Source of the DNA: an uncultured Draconibacterium sp.
Lineage (GTDB): Bacteria; Bacteroidota; Bacteroidia; Bacteroidales; Prolixibacteraceae
Direction: 5' to 3'
NCBI RefSeq assembly: GCF_963675065.1
Contig: NZ_OY775906.1
Coordinates: 3,016,001-3,080,000 of the forward strand
DNA length: 64,000 nt
Shown: positions 16,969 to 25,484 of the stretch, in pieces
Layout of the letters: each line of letters begins with the position of its first letter
Position numbering within the stretch: the stretch's first letter is position 1
The notes under the pieces: model-generated
What the model was told of the DNA's origin: nothing
Database searches by the model: none
What the model saw: the letters and a program-made list of their open reading frames with translations, nothing else
Program-made: the position numbers and the translations under genes

Positions 16969-17070
16969 TACCAATTGTTTTTAGTGTGAGCCTTAAGCGA
17001 AACACTGAAATTACAATGGTTAATGCCGATTGAAAAATTAAAGTTTGAATTTGATTTCACATCGGTATAA
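16966..17070. repeat. 105-bp interspersed repeat, copy A
   Basis: This segment is about 85% identical to 23528-23633. It begins with the pnp stop codon (TAATACCAATTG) and ends CACATCGGTATAA, so its ends form an imperfect inverted repeat (ATACCAATTG against ATACCGATG). An internal ATGCCGATTG is a third variant of the same word. A terminator follows within 31 bases. It looks like a short palindromic mobile or REP-like element. Confidence 0.8.
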
Positions 17071-17100
17071 GAGCTGAATAAATTTCAAGCAAAATAATTA

Positions 17101-17130
17101 AACGCTCCGCCTTTTGGTGGGGCGTTTTTT
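17101..17130 (+). terminator. Terminator of pnp
   Basis: AACGCTCCGCC (17101-17111) pairs with GGTGGGGCGTT (17116-17126) around TTTT, including G-T pairs, followed by a T run. Confidence 0.88.
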
Positions 17131-17229
17131 ATTACTAACAGTTTACTCTTAAAAGATGACATATCGGATCACCCGCAAATCCGGTGTATTTAACATTCTA
17201 TAGACGGCAAGAGAGGAACTGGAACTTTC

Positions 17230-17642
17230 TGCCTGCCGGCGGCTTTCATCTTTGCCCCCGACGAAATGTCGGGATTTCGTCTTTGCTCCAACTTGAAGCA
17301 AAGACGAAACAGAAAATTCATGGCTGCACCCGCTTCGCTTGGAAAAGTCCTGTCTACAGGCAGGCGGACAGCAGTAATTTTTTAACGCCGTCACCGCTTG
17401 TTTTCCGGCTCTCCGGCCAAGGCCCTGCTTCAATGCAGCAGCGTTGCATAAGTGGACGGCCTCTTTTGGTGGTTGCCCGGAGTTAAAATAAAACTTTAGT
17501 GAGAGCGGGAAGCTCCAAGTTGGCGAGGAGATCACCCGTCCGAACTTGAGTTTTATGAAAACGCAGGGTAACAACCAAAAGCAGCCTTGCCTTTTTTGCT
17601 TCGTTTTTGTGGTAAGACAAAAATGAAGGCCGCCGGCAGGCA
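17230..17642. repeat. 413-bp element with inverted ends
   Basis: TGCCTGCCGGCGGCTTTCAT at 17230-17249 is matched at 19 of 20 positions by the complement of 17623-17642, and the match weakens but continues inward for about ten more bases. The interior is non-coding, more GC-rich than its surroundings and contains small hairpins such as CCCGACGAAATGTCGGG (17260-17276). No transposase is present. It may be a non-autonomous mobile element; no second copy was seen in the window. Confidence 0.5.
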
Positions 17643-18027
17643 TGGAACAATAGTCAATTCATAAATTAATCCACAGGATTTTACGGGTGATGCATAGTAG
17701 TTTTCTCCCAGCAGCAAATAATAAGCCGAAACAAGACAACCTTCATCTTCTAGAAGATTGTCATTCCGTTATTGCTCTATGGGCTGAGGGATTGAGACTA
17801 AAAAAGGCCACTCTTAACTTGTAACCTTCTAACTCTCTGCGAAACTCCGCGACTTCTCCGGGTAACTCTGCGGTAAAAACTATTAAACGCCGTATCCCAA
17901 TACTTTGGAAACTGAAAACTACGACTGAGAACTTTTAACTTGAAACAGATCTCTCGCTTTGCTTCGAGATGACAGATAACTAAACTTCCATTTCCTTTTC
18001 TTAACTTCGCCACAAAAATTTGAAAAC
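17643..18027. other. Gene-free stretch
   Basis: This completes a 1.06-kb gap between pnp and the next gene. It reads as decayed intergenic sequence with word-like segments (for example CTCCGCGACTTCTCCGGG near 17845) but no supported gene. A TAACTTCG word at 18002-18009, close to TAnnTTTG, is a possible promoter element for the gene at 18028. Confidence 0.4.
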
Positions 18028-18510
18028 ATGGGCAACTGGTCAGAAGAACTTCATAATAAAATAGACGAACAATTACAAGGCAGCAGAGATAAAGACCTGC
18101 GCTTTTTCCGTATCGACGAATTTAAACGTAATATTTCGCGTGTTGATGATTTTTCTGGCAACTGCCCCACATGCCAAAAAGTCCGGATCGATGTTACAGA
18201 AGCAGTTGACACGATCGGCAAAGCAGTAAACCACGTTGGCAAACAGCGCCGCGATTACGACCGGCTGATAACCCGTCTTTCAAAACACATACAAAAAGAA
18301 CACGGTTTTTACGCGCCGTACTATTTCACCTACCTTATTTCATTCTTTGGAATTATTGGCGGCTCTATTCTGGGCTACCTGCTTATGCAACTGAATGCCG
18401 ACATTAAACTCGAGCTATTCCTTATTGGTTTTTCCATCGGACTGTTGCCAACTTACGTTATGGGGTATTTAAAAGACAAAAAGATCAGAAAAGAGAAAAG
18501 GCTAATGTAG
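18028..18510 (+). CDS. Hypothetical two-helix membrane protein
   Basis: A 160-residue protein I do not recognise. The N-terminal half is hydrophilic and charged, with a CPTC pair (Cys46, Cys49) that could bind a metal, then an amphipathic stretch (about 60-90). Two transmembrane helices follow (about 99-121 and 128-147) and a short basic tail (KDKKIRKEKR), so both ends are probably cytoplasmic. It stands alone between a long gap and the prolyl oligopeptidase gene. Confidence 0.65.
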   Translation: MGNWSEELHNKIDEQLQGSRDKDLRFFRIDEFKRNISRVDDFSGNCPTCQKVRIDVTEAVDTIGKAVNHVGKQRRDYDRLITRLSKHIQKEHGFYAPYYFTYLISFFGIIGGSILGYLLMQLNADIKLELFLIGFSIGLLPTYVMGYLKDKKIRKEKRLM

Positions 18511-18620
18511 ATGTAATCAACAAAAAACGGTGATCTGCTGTTACTTTCCCCACACACTCATGACTGATATCAAGGAAATTGTAATCAAGAATTATTTATT
18601 TAGCGAAAAACTACTGCACA

Positions 18621-20747
18621 ATGAAAAACACTGTTTTATTTGTACTGGCAGCACTTGTTCTGTTTGCCTGTACTGAACAACAACCAAAATTAGATTATCC
18701 TGTGACAAAAAAAGGAGACGTAAAAGACACCTATTTTGGTGTTGAAGTGGCCGACCCGTATCGTTGGCTTGAAGACGACAATTCGGATGAAACGGCCGAA
18801 TGGGTAAAGGCAGAAAACAAAGTAACTTACGGCTACCTGAACCAGATTCCGTACCGTGAAGAATTAAAAGAAAGACTTTCGTCGATATGGAACTACGAAA
18901 AAGTGGGCGCGCCATTTAAAGAGGGCGACTGGACTTATTTCTACAAAAACGACGGATTACAAAACCAATATGTGGTTTATCGTTTTAAAACCGGAGCAGA
19001 CGAATCAACTGCCGAAGTTTTTCTTGATCCGAATACTTTTGCTGAAGACGGAACAACGTCGTTAGATGCTTTGAGCTTTTCGGAAAATGGTAAAATTGCC
19101 GCTTACTCTATTTCGGAAGGTGGTAGCGACTGGCGTAAGGTCATCATCATGAATACCGACACCAAAGAACAAATGGGCGATACACTGGTTGATGTAAAGT
19201 TCAGTGGCATTTCGTGGAAAGGCGACGAAGGATTTTTCTACTCGAGCTACGACAAACCTGAAGGCAGCGAACTATCGGCAAAAACCGATCAGCACAAATT
19301 GTACTACCATAAACTGGGCACGGCTCAAAACCAGGACGAGCTGATATTTGGTGGAACTCCCGAAGAAAAACACCGTTACGTTGGCGGTGGAGTCACCGAC
19401 GACAATCGTTATCTGGTAATTACGGCCAGTGTTTCCACCTCAGGAAATAAACTGTTTATAAAAGACCTTACCCAGGCAAACAGTAAACTGATTACCATCA
19501 TCGGAACCGACGAAAGCGATACCTACGTAATTGACAATGTGGGCACTAAACTATACCTTGTTACCAATTTAAATGCGCCCAACCAACGAGTGGTTACTAC
19601 CGATGTAAGTAATCCTACTTCTGAAAACTGGGTGGATTTTATTCCTGAAACTGAAAACGTTCTTAGCCCGTCAACCGGATGTGGTTATTTCTTTGCCGAA
19701 TATATGATTGATGCGGTATCAAAAGTATTTCAGTACGACTACGATGGCAAAATGATTCGCGAAGTGGAACTTCCGGGAGTTGGTTCGGTTAGTGGTTTTG
19801 GTGCGAAGAAAAAGGCTACTGAAATGTATTACACCTTCACCAACTACATAACGCCGGGAAGCATTTATCAATACAATTTTAAAACAGGCGAATCGGAACT
19901 GTACCGCAAACCGGCTATCGATTTTAATCCCAACGATTTTGAAAGCAAACAGGTTTTCTACACCTCGAAAGACGGCACTAAAATACCAATGATAATTACG
20001 TATAAAAAGGGTACGGAATTGAATGGTAAAAACCCAACGATCCTATACGGTTATGGTGGTTTTAACATCAGCCTTACACCAAGTTTCTCGGTTACCAATG
20101 CTGTTTGGTTAGAGCAAGGTGGCGTATATGCTGTTGCCAATTTACGTGGTGGTGGCGAGTATGGTAAAAAGTGGCACGACGCCGGAATAAAAATGCAAAA
20201 GCAAAATGTTTTCGACGATTTTATTGCTGCTGCCGAATACCTGATTGCTGAAAATTATACATCGAGCGAATACCTGGCCATTCGTGGCGGATCGAACGGA
20301 GGATTATTGGTTGGCGCAGTAATGACACAACGTCCCGATTTGATGAAAGTGGCACTTCCGGCAGTGGGCGTGATGGATATGTTACGTTACCACACATTTA
20401 CCGCAGGTGCAGGTTGGGCGTACGATTATGGTACAGCTGAAGACAGCAAAGAAATGTTTGAATACCTGAAAGGCTATTCTCCGGTACACAATGTAAAGGC
20501 AGATGTTGCTTATCCGGCAACACTGGTAACCACCGGCGACCACGACGACCGTGTCGTACCGGCACACAGCTTTAAATTTGCAGCCGAACTGCAGGCCAAA
20601 CAGGCGGGCGATAACCCCGTTCTTATCCGTATTGAGACCGATGCCGGCCATGGGGCTGGAACACCGGTAAGCAAAACCATTGAGCAGTATGCCGATATTT
20701 ATGGCTTCACATTGTGGAATATGGGAATTAAAACACTGGCCGAATAA
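18621..20747 (+). CDS. Prolyl oligopeptidase family lipoprotein (S9A)
   Basis: A 708-residue serine peptidase cleaving short peptides after proline. Lipobox FAC with Cys17 anchors it in the envelope. The N-terminal beta-propeller (about 70-410) starts after DPYRWLEDDNSDET, a family hallmark. The alpha/beta-hydrolase domain carries Ser558 (GGSNGG), Asp642 or Asp643 (DHDDRVVP) and His677 (AGHGAG). Length fits S9A. It probably digests peptides in the periplasm or at the surface. It is followed by a series of strong hairpins. Confidence 0.93.
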   Translation: MKNTVLFVLAALVLFACTEQQPKLDYPVTKKGDVKDTYFGVEVADPYRWLEDDNSDETAEWVKAENKVTYGYLNQIPYREELKERLSSIWNYEKVGAPFKEGDWTYFYKNDGLQNQYVVYRFKTGADESTAEVFLDPNTFAEDGTTSLDALSFSENGKIAAYSISEGGSDWRKVIIMNTDTKEQMGDTLVDVKFSGISWKGDEGFFYSSYDKPEGSELSAKTDQHKLYYHKLGTAQNQDELIFGGTPEEKHRYVGGGVTDDNRYLVITASVSTSGNKLFIKDLTQANSKLITIIGTDESDTYVIDNVGTKLYLVTNLNAPNQRVVTTDVSNPTSENWVDFIPETENVLSPSTGCGYFFAEYMIDAVSKVFQYDYDGKMIREVELPGVGSVSGFGAKKKATEMYYTFTNYITPGSIYQYNFKTGESELYRKPAIDFNPNDFESKQVFYTSKDGTKIPMIITYKKGTELNGKNPTILYGYGGFNISLTPSFSVTNAVWLEQGGVYAVANLRGGGEYGKKWHDAGIKMQKQNVFDDFIAAAEYLIAENYTSSEYLAIRGGSNGGLLVGAVMTQRPDLMKVALPAVGVMDMLRYHTFTAGAGWAYDYGTAEDSKEMFEYLKGYSPVHNVKADVAYPATLVTTGDHDDRVVPAHSFKFAAELQAKQAGDNPVLIRIETDAGHGAGTPVSKTIEQYADIYGFTLWNMGIKTLAE

Positions 20748-20822
20748 AAAAGTGGATTTCTGAATGAAAATATGAATAACCCCATCCTTTAGGGTGGGGA
20801 TTAACAACTTCAGGTTTACCAC

Positions 20823-20880
20823 AGGATTAAAAGGGAATTTTGTAATTTTTAATTTACAAAATTCCCTTTTAATCCTTTTT
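20823..20880 (+). terminator. Long perfect hairpin terminator
   Basis: The 23 bases 20823-20845 (beginning AGGATTAAAAGGGAATT) are perfectly complementary to 20854-20876 across an 8-base loop, with T to 20880. Because the left flank is not A-rich it works best rightward, ending the oligopeptidase transcript. The stem is unusually long for a terminator. Confidence 0.75.
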
Positions 20881-21005
20881 CACATGCATATTTTAGCCCC
20901 GCCATAAATGACGGGGTTAATTAGAATTATTACCAGGAAACGATTATCCCGAAAAAATTAATTCCAGGCAAGCCATAATTTTCAATCAAGAAATACTACT
21001 TTTGG

Positions 21006-21040
21006 ATTCCCGGTAGCACGATTTGTTACCGGGAATTTTT
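21006..21040 (+). terminator. Hairpin just before the deoxynucleoside kinase gene
   Basis: ATTCCCGGTA (21006-21015) pairs perfectly with TACCGGGAAT (21027-21036), followed by TTTT. It ends only 14 bases before the ATG at 21054, so it is either a terminator or a structure in the leader of that gene. Confidence 0.6.
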
Positions 21041-21053
21041 ATGTTGAAGAACG

Positions 21054-21683
21054 ATGCAGTTTCTGGTAATTGAGGGAAATATAGGGGCAGGCAAATCAAC
21101 ACTTTCGCGAATGATTGCCGAAGATTACAACGCCAAACTGGTGTTGGAACAATTTGCCGACAATCCTTTTTTACCCAAGTTTTACCAGGACAAAGAACGC
21201 TATTCATTTCCGCTGGAACTTTCGTTCCTGGCCGACCGCTATACGCAAATCAAAAACGAAGTGCTCAACCTCGATCTTTTTCACTCGTTTATGGTGGCCG
21301 ACTACTATTTCGCCAAAACAGCCATTTTTGCCGAAAACACCCTAAAAAAAGACGAGTACCACCTGTTCCGGCAAATCTTCAACATTATTTTCGAATCGAT
21401 GCCCAAACCCGACTTGTATGTTTACCTCCATTCGGATGTCGACCGGCTGATGAAAAATATAAAAATGCGCGGGCGCGATTATGAACAAAATATGGATCCT
21501 GTTTACCTGGGGAAAATCGGTGATGGATACTTTAACTTTTTTAAACAAATTTCCACCTTCCCTATCCTGATTATTGACATTAACGGCATTGATTTTGTTA
21601 AAAATCCCGACCATTATCAGCAATTGAAATCGGCCATTTTTAATAGTGAATATAAATTAGGAATAAACCGTCTGATATTGTGA
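21054..21683 (+). CDS. Deoxynucleoside kinase (dAK/dGK family)
   Basis: A 209-residue cytoplasmic kinase phosphorylating deoxynucleosides for salvage. The P-loop GNIGAGKST is at residues 8-16, with the ERYSFPLELSFLADRY substrate motif near 45-62 and the MRGRDYEQNM lid region after 135. Length fits the deoxyadenosine/deoxyguanosine kinase group rather than thymidine kinase. Specificity cannot be fixed from sequence alone. The start is separated from a hairpin by only 14 bases. Confidence 0.9.
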   Translation: MQFLVIEGNIGAGKSTLSRMIAEDYNAKLVLEQFADNPFLPKFYQDKERYSFPLELSFLADRYTQIKNEVLNLDLFHSFMVADYYFAKTAIFAENTLKKDEYHLFRQIFNIIFESMPKPDLYVYLHSDVDRLMKNIKMRGRDYEQNMDPVYLGKIGDGYFNFFKQISTFPILIIDINGIDFVKNPDHYQQLKSAIFNSEYKLGINRLIL

Positions 21684-21724
21684 TAAAAACATGGGGCACA
21701 GCTTTTAAATAATGAAAAGCTTTT

Positions 21725-21732
21725 TACTTTTG
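21725..21732 (+). promoter_or_regulatory. -7 element of the OmpA/TPR lipoprotein gene
   Basis: TACTTTTG matches TAnnTTTG; CTTTT near 21702 is in the right place for a weak -33 element. It predicts a leader of roughly 30-35 bases before 21770. Confidence 0.5.
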
Positions 21733-21769
21733 TCTGCTCGAATGTGAATGTTTAATTATAGTATAAATA

Positions 21770-23530
21770 ATGTCTGTTATGAGAAGAATCAACTTTAAAC
21801 CTATCCCCCTTTTCATTGGTGTTGCGGTTTTATTATCCGGATGTTCCGGACTCAACAAAATGAAAAAAGATGCCGATCAGATCAACTTCAAAGTTACCCC
21901 AGAGCTGCTTGAAGCTCACGCCAGCGAAGTTGCAGTTGCAATCGACACCCGTTTCCCCGCCAAATACTTCAATAAAAAAGTTACATTAACCGCTACACCA
22001 GTGCTAAAATACGATGGTGGCGAAACTCCATATGATCCTGTTTCTGTTCAGGGCGAAAGCGTAGAAGCCAACAACAAAGTAATTAGCTACAACGGTGGTA
22101 GTGTAAATTACAAAGATGCTGTTGCATACGTTAAAGCCATGGCAAAATCAGAGCTTTACGTAAACATCAAAGCTTCACAAGGTGGAAAATCGGTTGATTT
22201 CGAACCAATAAAAATTGCCGATGGTGTTATTGCTACCAGCGAAAAAGTAATCATGATCCCTAAAGCGATTTTGGGTGTTGAGCGCGAAGCTAACAACAGC
22301 GGAAAATACGATCCAAATATCGATGCTTTCCAGCGTATCGTTCCTGACGAAATGACTGCAGACATCAAATACCTGATTAATCGCTCAAACATTCGCAGAG
22401 ACGAGATTTCGAAAAGTGAAGTAACAGCATTGGAAGACTACACTAAAAAGGCAAACGAAGAAGAAAGAATCGATCTTAAAGATGTTGAGGTATCTGCTTA
22501 TGCATCACCTGATGGTACAATCGATCTGAACCTTGATCTTGCTGCAAAACGTAAAGAAACATCTTCGGCATTTTTAGCAAAAAAATTAAAAGAAGCCGGT
22601 ATTGATGTTAAGTTGAAAACAAAATACACTCCTGAAGACTGGGACGGTTTTAAAACCTTGTTGGAGCAGTCGAACATTAAAGACAAAGAGCTGATCCTAC
22701 GTGTACTTTCGATGTACAACGACCCGGAAGTTCGCGAGCGTGAGATCCGTAATTTAAGTGAAACTTTTAGTGAAGTAGCTGACGAAATTCTTCCTCAGTT
22801 GCGTCGTGCAAAAATGACTACCAGCGTTGACTTGATTGGTAAAACCGACGAAGAATTAAAAGCCGCTGCCACAGCTGATCCTGCTTCATTAAATCCGGCG
22901 GAGTTGCTTTACGCTGCTACTTTGTTCGAAGATCTTAACGAACAACTTTCAGTTTACAATGCGTTTATGGAAGTTTATCCGAACGACTGGAGAGGACCAA
23001 ACAACGCAGGTTACGTAATGGTTCAGCAATACAAATATGCCGATGCAAAACCATTATTCGGGAAAGCAGAGAAACTGGCTAACGACGAGCCTATCGTTAA
23101 AAACAACGTTGGCGCGGTTACGTTAACCGAAGGTGATGTTGACGCTGCTGAAGCTTTATTTGGTGCTGCTGCGGGTGCCGGCGACGCTGTTAACTACAAC
23201 ATGGGAATTGTGAGCATTAAAAAAGCCGAATACGACAGAGCGGTTCAGTATTTCAACAGATTTGCTGATGTAAACTCAGGATTGGCAAAATTACTGGCCG
23301 GAAACAACAACGGTGCAGTTAAAGATCTTGACGCCTGTACAATCGAAGGTTGCTACATGACTCAATATTTCAAAGCGGTTATTGGTGCACGCACTGCTAA
23401 AGAATCGTTATTGTTCGATAGCCTGAAAGCTGCCGTTGACATGAATGCCGGTTTGAAAGAAGTGGCCAAAACAGATATGGAATTCGCAAAATATTTCGAC
23501 AATGCTAAATTTAAAGCTATTGTTGACTAA
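21770..23530 (+). CDS. OmpA-like/TPR outer-membrane lipoprotein
   Basis: A 586-residue lipoprotein (577 if the second ATG, 21779, is used; RRINFKP follows it). The lipobox is LSGC with Cys25. The first half is beta-rich. An OmpA-like segment (VSAYASPDGTIDLNLDLAAKR, about 241-261, with the SPDG turn) would bind peptidoglycan, and the last third contains TPR-like helices (NNAGYVMVQQYKYADAKPLFGKAEKL). The combination is common among Bacteroidota envelope proteins and suggests a structural link between outer membrane and wall; the exact role is unknown. Its TAA stop overlaps copy B of the 105-bp repeat. Confidence 0.8.
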   Translation: MSVMRRINFKPIPLFIGVAVLLSGCSGLNKMKKDADQINFKVTPELLEAHASEVAVAIDTRFPAKYFNKKVTLTATPVLKYDGGETPYDPVSVQGESVEANNKVISYNGGSVNYKDAVAYVKAMAKSELYVNIKASQGGKSVDFEPIKIADGVIATSEKVIMIPKAILGVEREANNSGKYDPNIDAFQRIVPDEMTADIKYLINRSNIRRDEISKSEVTALEDYTKKANEEERIDLKDVEVSAYASPDGTIDLNLDLAAKRKETSSAFLAKKLKEAGIDVKLKTKYTPEDWDGFKTLLEQSNIKDKELILRVLSMYNDPEVREREIRNLSETFSEVADEILPQLRRAKMTTSVDLIGKTDEELKAAATADPASLNPAELLYAATLFEDLNEQLSVYNAFMEVYPNDWRGPNNAGYVMVQQYKYADAKPLFGKAEKLANDEPIVKNNVGAVTLTEGDVDAAEALFGAAAGAGDAVNYNMGIVSIKKAEYDRAVQYFNRFADVNSGLAKLLAGNNNGAVKDLDACTIEGCYMTQYFKAVIGARTAKESLLFDSLKAAVDMNAGLKEVAKTDMEFAKYFDNAKFKAIVD

Positions 23531-23633
23531 TACCAATTGTTTTGCAGTATGAGCCATTAGCGAAACACTGAAATTACAATGGTTAATGCCGATTGAAAAG
23601 TTAAAGACTCAATCTGATTTCACATCGGTATAA
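23528..23633. repeat. 105-bp interspersed repeat, copy B
   Basis: Second copy of the element at 16966-17070, again beginning on the TAA stop of the upstream gene and again followed within about 25 bases by a terminator. The central GAAACACTGAAATTACAATG block is identical in both copies. The ends are related inverted words (TAATACCAATTG and CATCGGTATAA). Confidence 0.8.
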
Positions 23634-23656
23634 TTAAGTTGTGATAAACTTACCGA

Positions 23657-23687
23657 AAAGGGCGATCGTTTGATCGCCCTTTTTTTA
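23657..23687 (+). terminator. Terminator of the OmpA/TPR gene
   Basis: AAAGGGCGATC (23657-23667) pairs perfectly with GATCGCCCTTT (23672-23682) around GTTT, followed by T to 23687. Confidence 0.93.
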
Positions 23688-23940
23688 TTCCTTGCAGTAT
23701 AATTTCTTACAATCTATTCGTTTTCCCTTATCCGCCTGCTGGCGGAAGCGAATTGATTTTCCCTGCTCCTTTTAAGGCTGGGGTAATCAACGAGAATCAG
23801 ATTGCAGAATATTTACTTTAACTGAGTAGAATCATCCGGATCGCATTCCTATATTATATCCATGACAAAACCTCTTTTTTAATCCTGCGTAAAACACTAT
23901 TTTTCAAGCTCAAATATTAAGGGTAATTCAAGTAAAAGTT
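23688..23940. other. Gene-free stretch before the M20 peptidase gene
   Basis: Together with the repeat and terminator this fills a 410-bp gap. It contains one small perfect hairpin, TCCGCC (23731-23736) with GGCGGA (23741-23746). No confident promoter or gene is seen. Confidence 0.4.
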
Positions 23941-25311
23941 ATGGAGTACATTAATAAATATGTAGAGGAAAACAAAGACCGGTTTTTGGAGGAATTATTC
24001 GGATTGATTCGCATTCCGTCGATCAGTTCGATTGCCGCTCATAAACCGGATATGTATAAAGCTGCCGAATACTGGAAAAAGACATTGCTGGAAGCGGGTG
24101 CTGACAAAGCCGAAGTTTTTGAAACCGCCGGTAATCCGGTTACTTATGGCGAAAAGATCATCGATCCCGCACTGCCAACCGTATTGGTTTACGGGCACAT
24201 GGATGTTATGCCCGTTGATCCCATCGATTTATGGGACACACCACCGTTTGAACCACAAGTGCGCGACGGAAAAATATACGCCCGTGGTGCCGACGACGAT
24301 AAAGGTCAGGGAATGATGCACGCTAAAGCTTTCGAGCTGATGGTAAAAACCAACACCCTGCCCTGCAACGTAAAATTTATGATTGAAGGCGAAGAGGAAG
24401 TGGGATCGCCAAACCTCGGACTTTGGTGTGAACAAAACAAAGAAATGCTAAAAGCCGATATTATCCTGGTATCAGACACTTCGATGCTGGCTGCCGATAT
24501 TCCATCAATTACCACCGGATTGCGCGGACTGGCTTACTGGCAGGTGGAAGTTACCGGCCCTAACCGCGACCTGCACTCAGGTATATTTGGCGGTGCGGTT
24601 GCCAACCCGATTAATGTACTCTGTTCGATGATCGACCAGATGGTTGATGCAGATGGCAAAATCACTATTCCGGGATTTTACGACACCGTACAGGAAGTTT
24701 CGGCCGAAGAACGTGCCTTGCTGGCTAAAGCTCCGTTTAATGAGGATGCCTACAAAAAAGCCATTGGCGTTGACGAGCTAAAAGGAGAAAAAGGATTTAC
24801 GCCAAGCGAGCACACCGGAATTCGTCCGTCGTTTGATGTATGTGGCATTTGGGGAGGTTACACCGGCGAAGGTGCAAAAACTGTTTTGCCATCAAAAGCA
24901 TTTGCAAAAATCTCATCGCGTTTGGTTCCCGATCAGGATCACGAAAAAATAGCCGTACTTTTTAAAGAGCACTTCGAGAGTATTGCGCCAAAATCGGTAA
25001 AAGTAGAGGTTACCTCGTTACACGGAGGTCCGGCTTATGTTTGCCCGATTGATATTCCAGCCTACCAGGCTGCTGAAAAAGCTTACACCGATACTTTTGG
25101 CAAACGCCCGGTACCGGTTCGCTCTGGAGGAAGTATACCAATCATTTCCACTTTTGAGAAGGTGCTTGGTATTAAATCGGTATTAATGGGATTCGGACTG
25201 GAATCGGATGCAATTCATTCACCCAACGAAAATTACCCGCTGGAACAGTTTTACAAAGGCATAAAAACCATTCCGCTGTTTTATAAGTATTTTGCGGAAA
25301 TGAGTAAGTAA
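23941..25311 (+). CDS. M20-family dipeptidase
   Basis: A 456-residue dinuclear zinc peptidase of the M20 clan, probably a cytoplasmic dipeptidase. Metal-site residues visible are His86 and Asp88 (GHMDVMP), Asp119 (ARGADDDKG), Glu151/Glu152 (EGEEEVGSP; catalytic Glu and ligand) and a C-terminal His (DAIHSPNEN). The lid domain begins near GLRGLAYWQVEV. No signal peptide. Length is that of the PepV/CNDP-like branch. The gene stands alone; substrate preference is not visible. Confidence 0.9.
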   Translation: MEYINKYVEENKDRFLEELFGLIRIPSISSIAAHKPDMYKAAEYWKKTLLEAGADKAEVFETAGNPVTYGEKIIDPALPTVLVYGHMDVMPVDPIDLWDTPPFEPQVRDGKIYARGADDDKGQGMMHAKAFELMVKTNTLPCNVKFMIEGEEEVGSPNLGLWCEQNKEMLKADIILVSDTSMLAADIPSITTGLRGLAYWQVEVTGPNRDLHSGIFGGAVANPINVLCSMIDQMVDADGKITIPGFYDTVQEVSAEERALLAKAPFNEDAYKKAIGVDELKGEKGFTPSEHTGIRPSFDVCGIWGGYTGEGAKTVLPSKAFAKISSRLVPDQDHEKIAVLFKEHFESIAPKSVKVEVTSLHGGPAYVCPIDIPAYQAAEKAYTDTFGKRPVPVRSGGSIPIISTFEKVLGIKSVLMGFGLESDAIHSPNENYPLEQFYKGIKTIPLFYKYFAEMSK

Positions 25312-25428
25312 AAGATTCTAAATAACTGTCATTCTGAGCGCAGCGAAGAATCTGTCACAAAACAACTCTGTTGTAACAGCTCTCTCCATCAATAAATATT
25401 TTGCGGAAATGAGTAAATAAAATCAGAA

Positions 25429-25459
25429 GACCTTCAAGATTTTAAAAACCTTGAAGGTC
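25429..25459. terminator. Palindrome family copy 1, bidirectional terminator
   Basis: GACCTTCAAG (25429-25438) and CTTGAAGGTC (25450-25459) form a perfect stem around a T/A-rich loop. It lies between the convergent M20 and DUF6261-type genes. Related palindromes occur at 26493-26525 and 29719-29757. Confidence 0.7.
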
Positions 25460-25484
25460 TATCCTGAATATTTAAAACAAACCA

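Larger units (their letters stand above)
20748..21053. other. Intergenic hairpin cluster
   Basis: Four hairpins occur in about 260 bases: CCCCATCC/GGGTGGGG (20780-20799), a perfect 23-bp stem (20823-20876), CCCCG/CGGGG (20897-20916) and a perfect 10-bp stem (21006-21036). Two are followed by T runs and are entered as terminators. No coding region is seen. Confidence 0.6.

Noticed and set aside
17149..17643. A 164-codon leftward open frame and a 100-codon rightward one in the gap after pnp
   Set aside because: Both lie across the inverted-end element, overlap each other on opposite strands, have no ribosome binding site or protein family features, and their composition follows the repeat.
25326..25352. 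The segment GTCATTCTGAGCGCAGCG and following bases after the M20 gene, resembling a common intergenic repeat
   Set aside because: Only one copy is in the window, so repeat status cannot be supported from this sequence.
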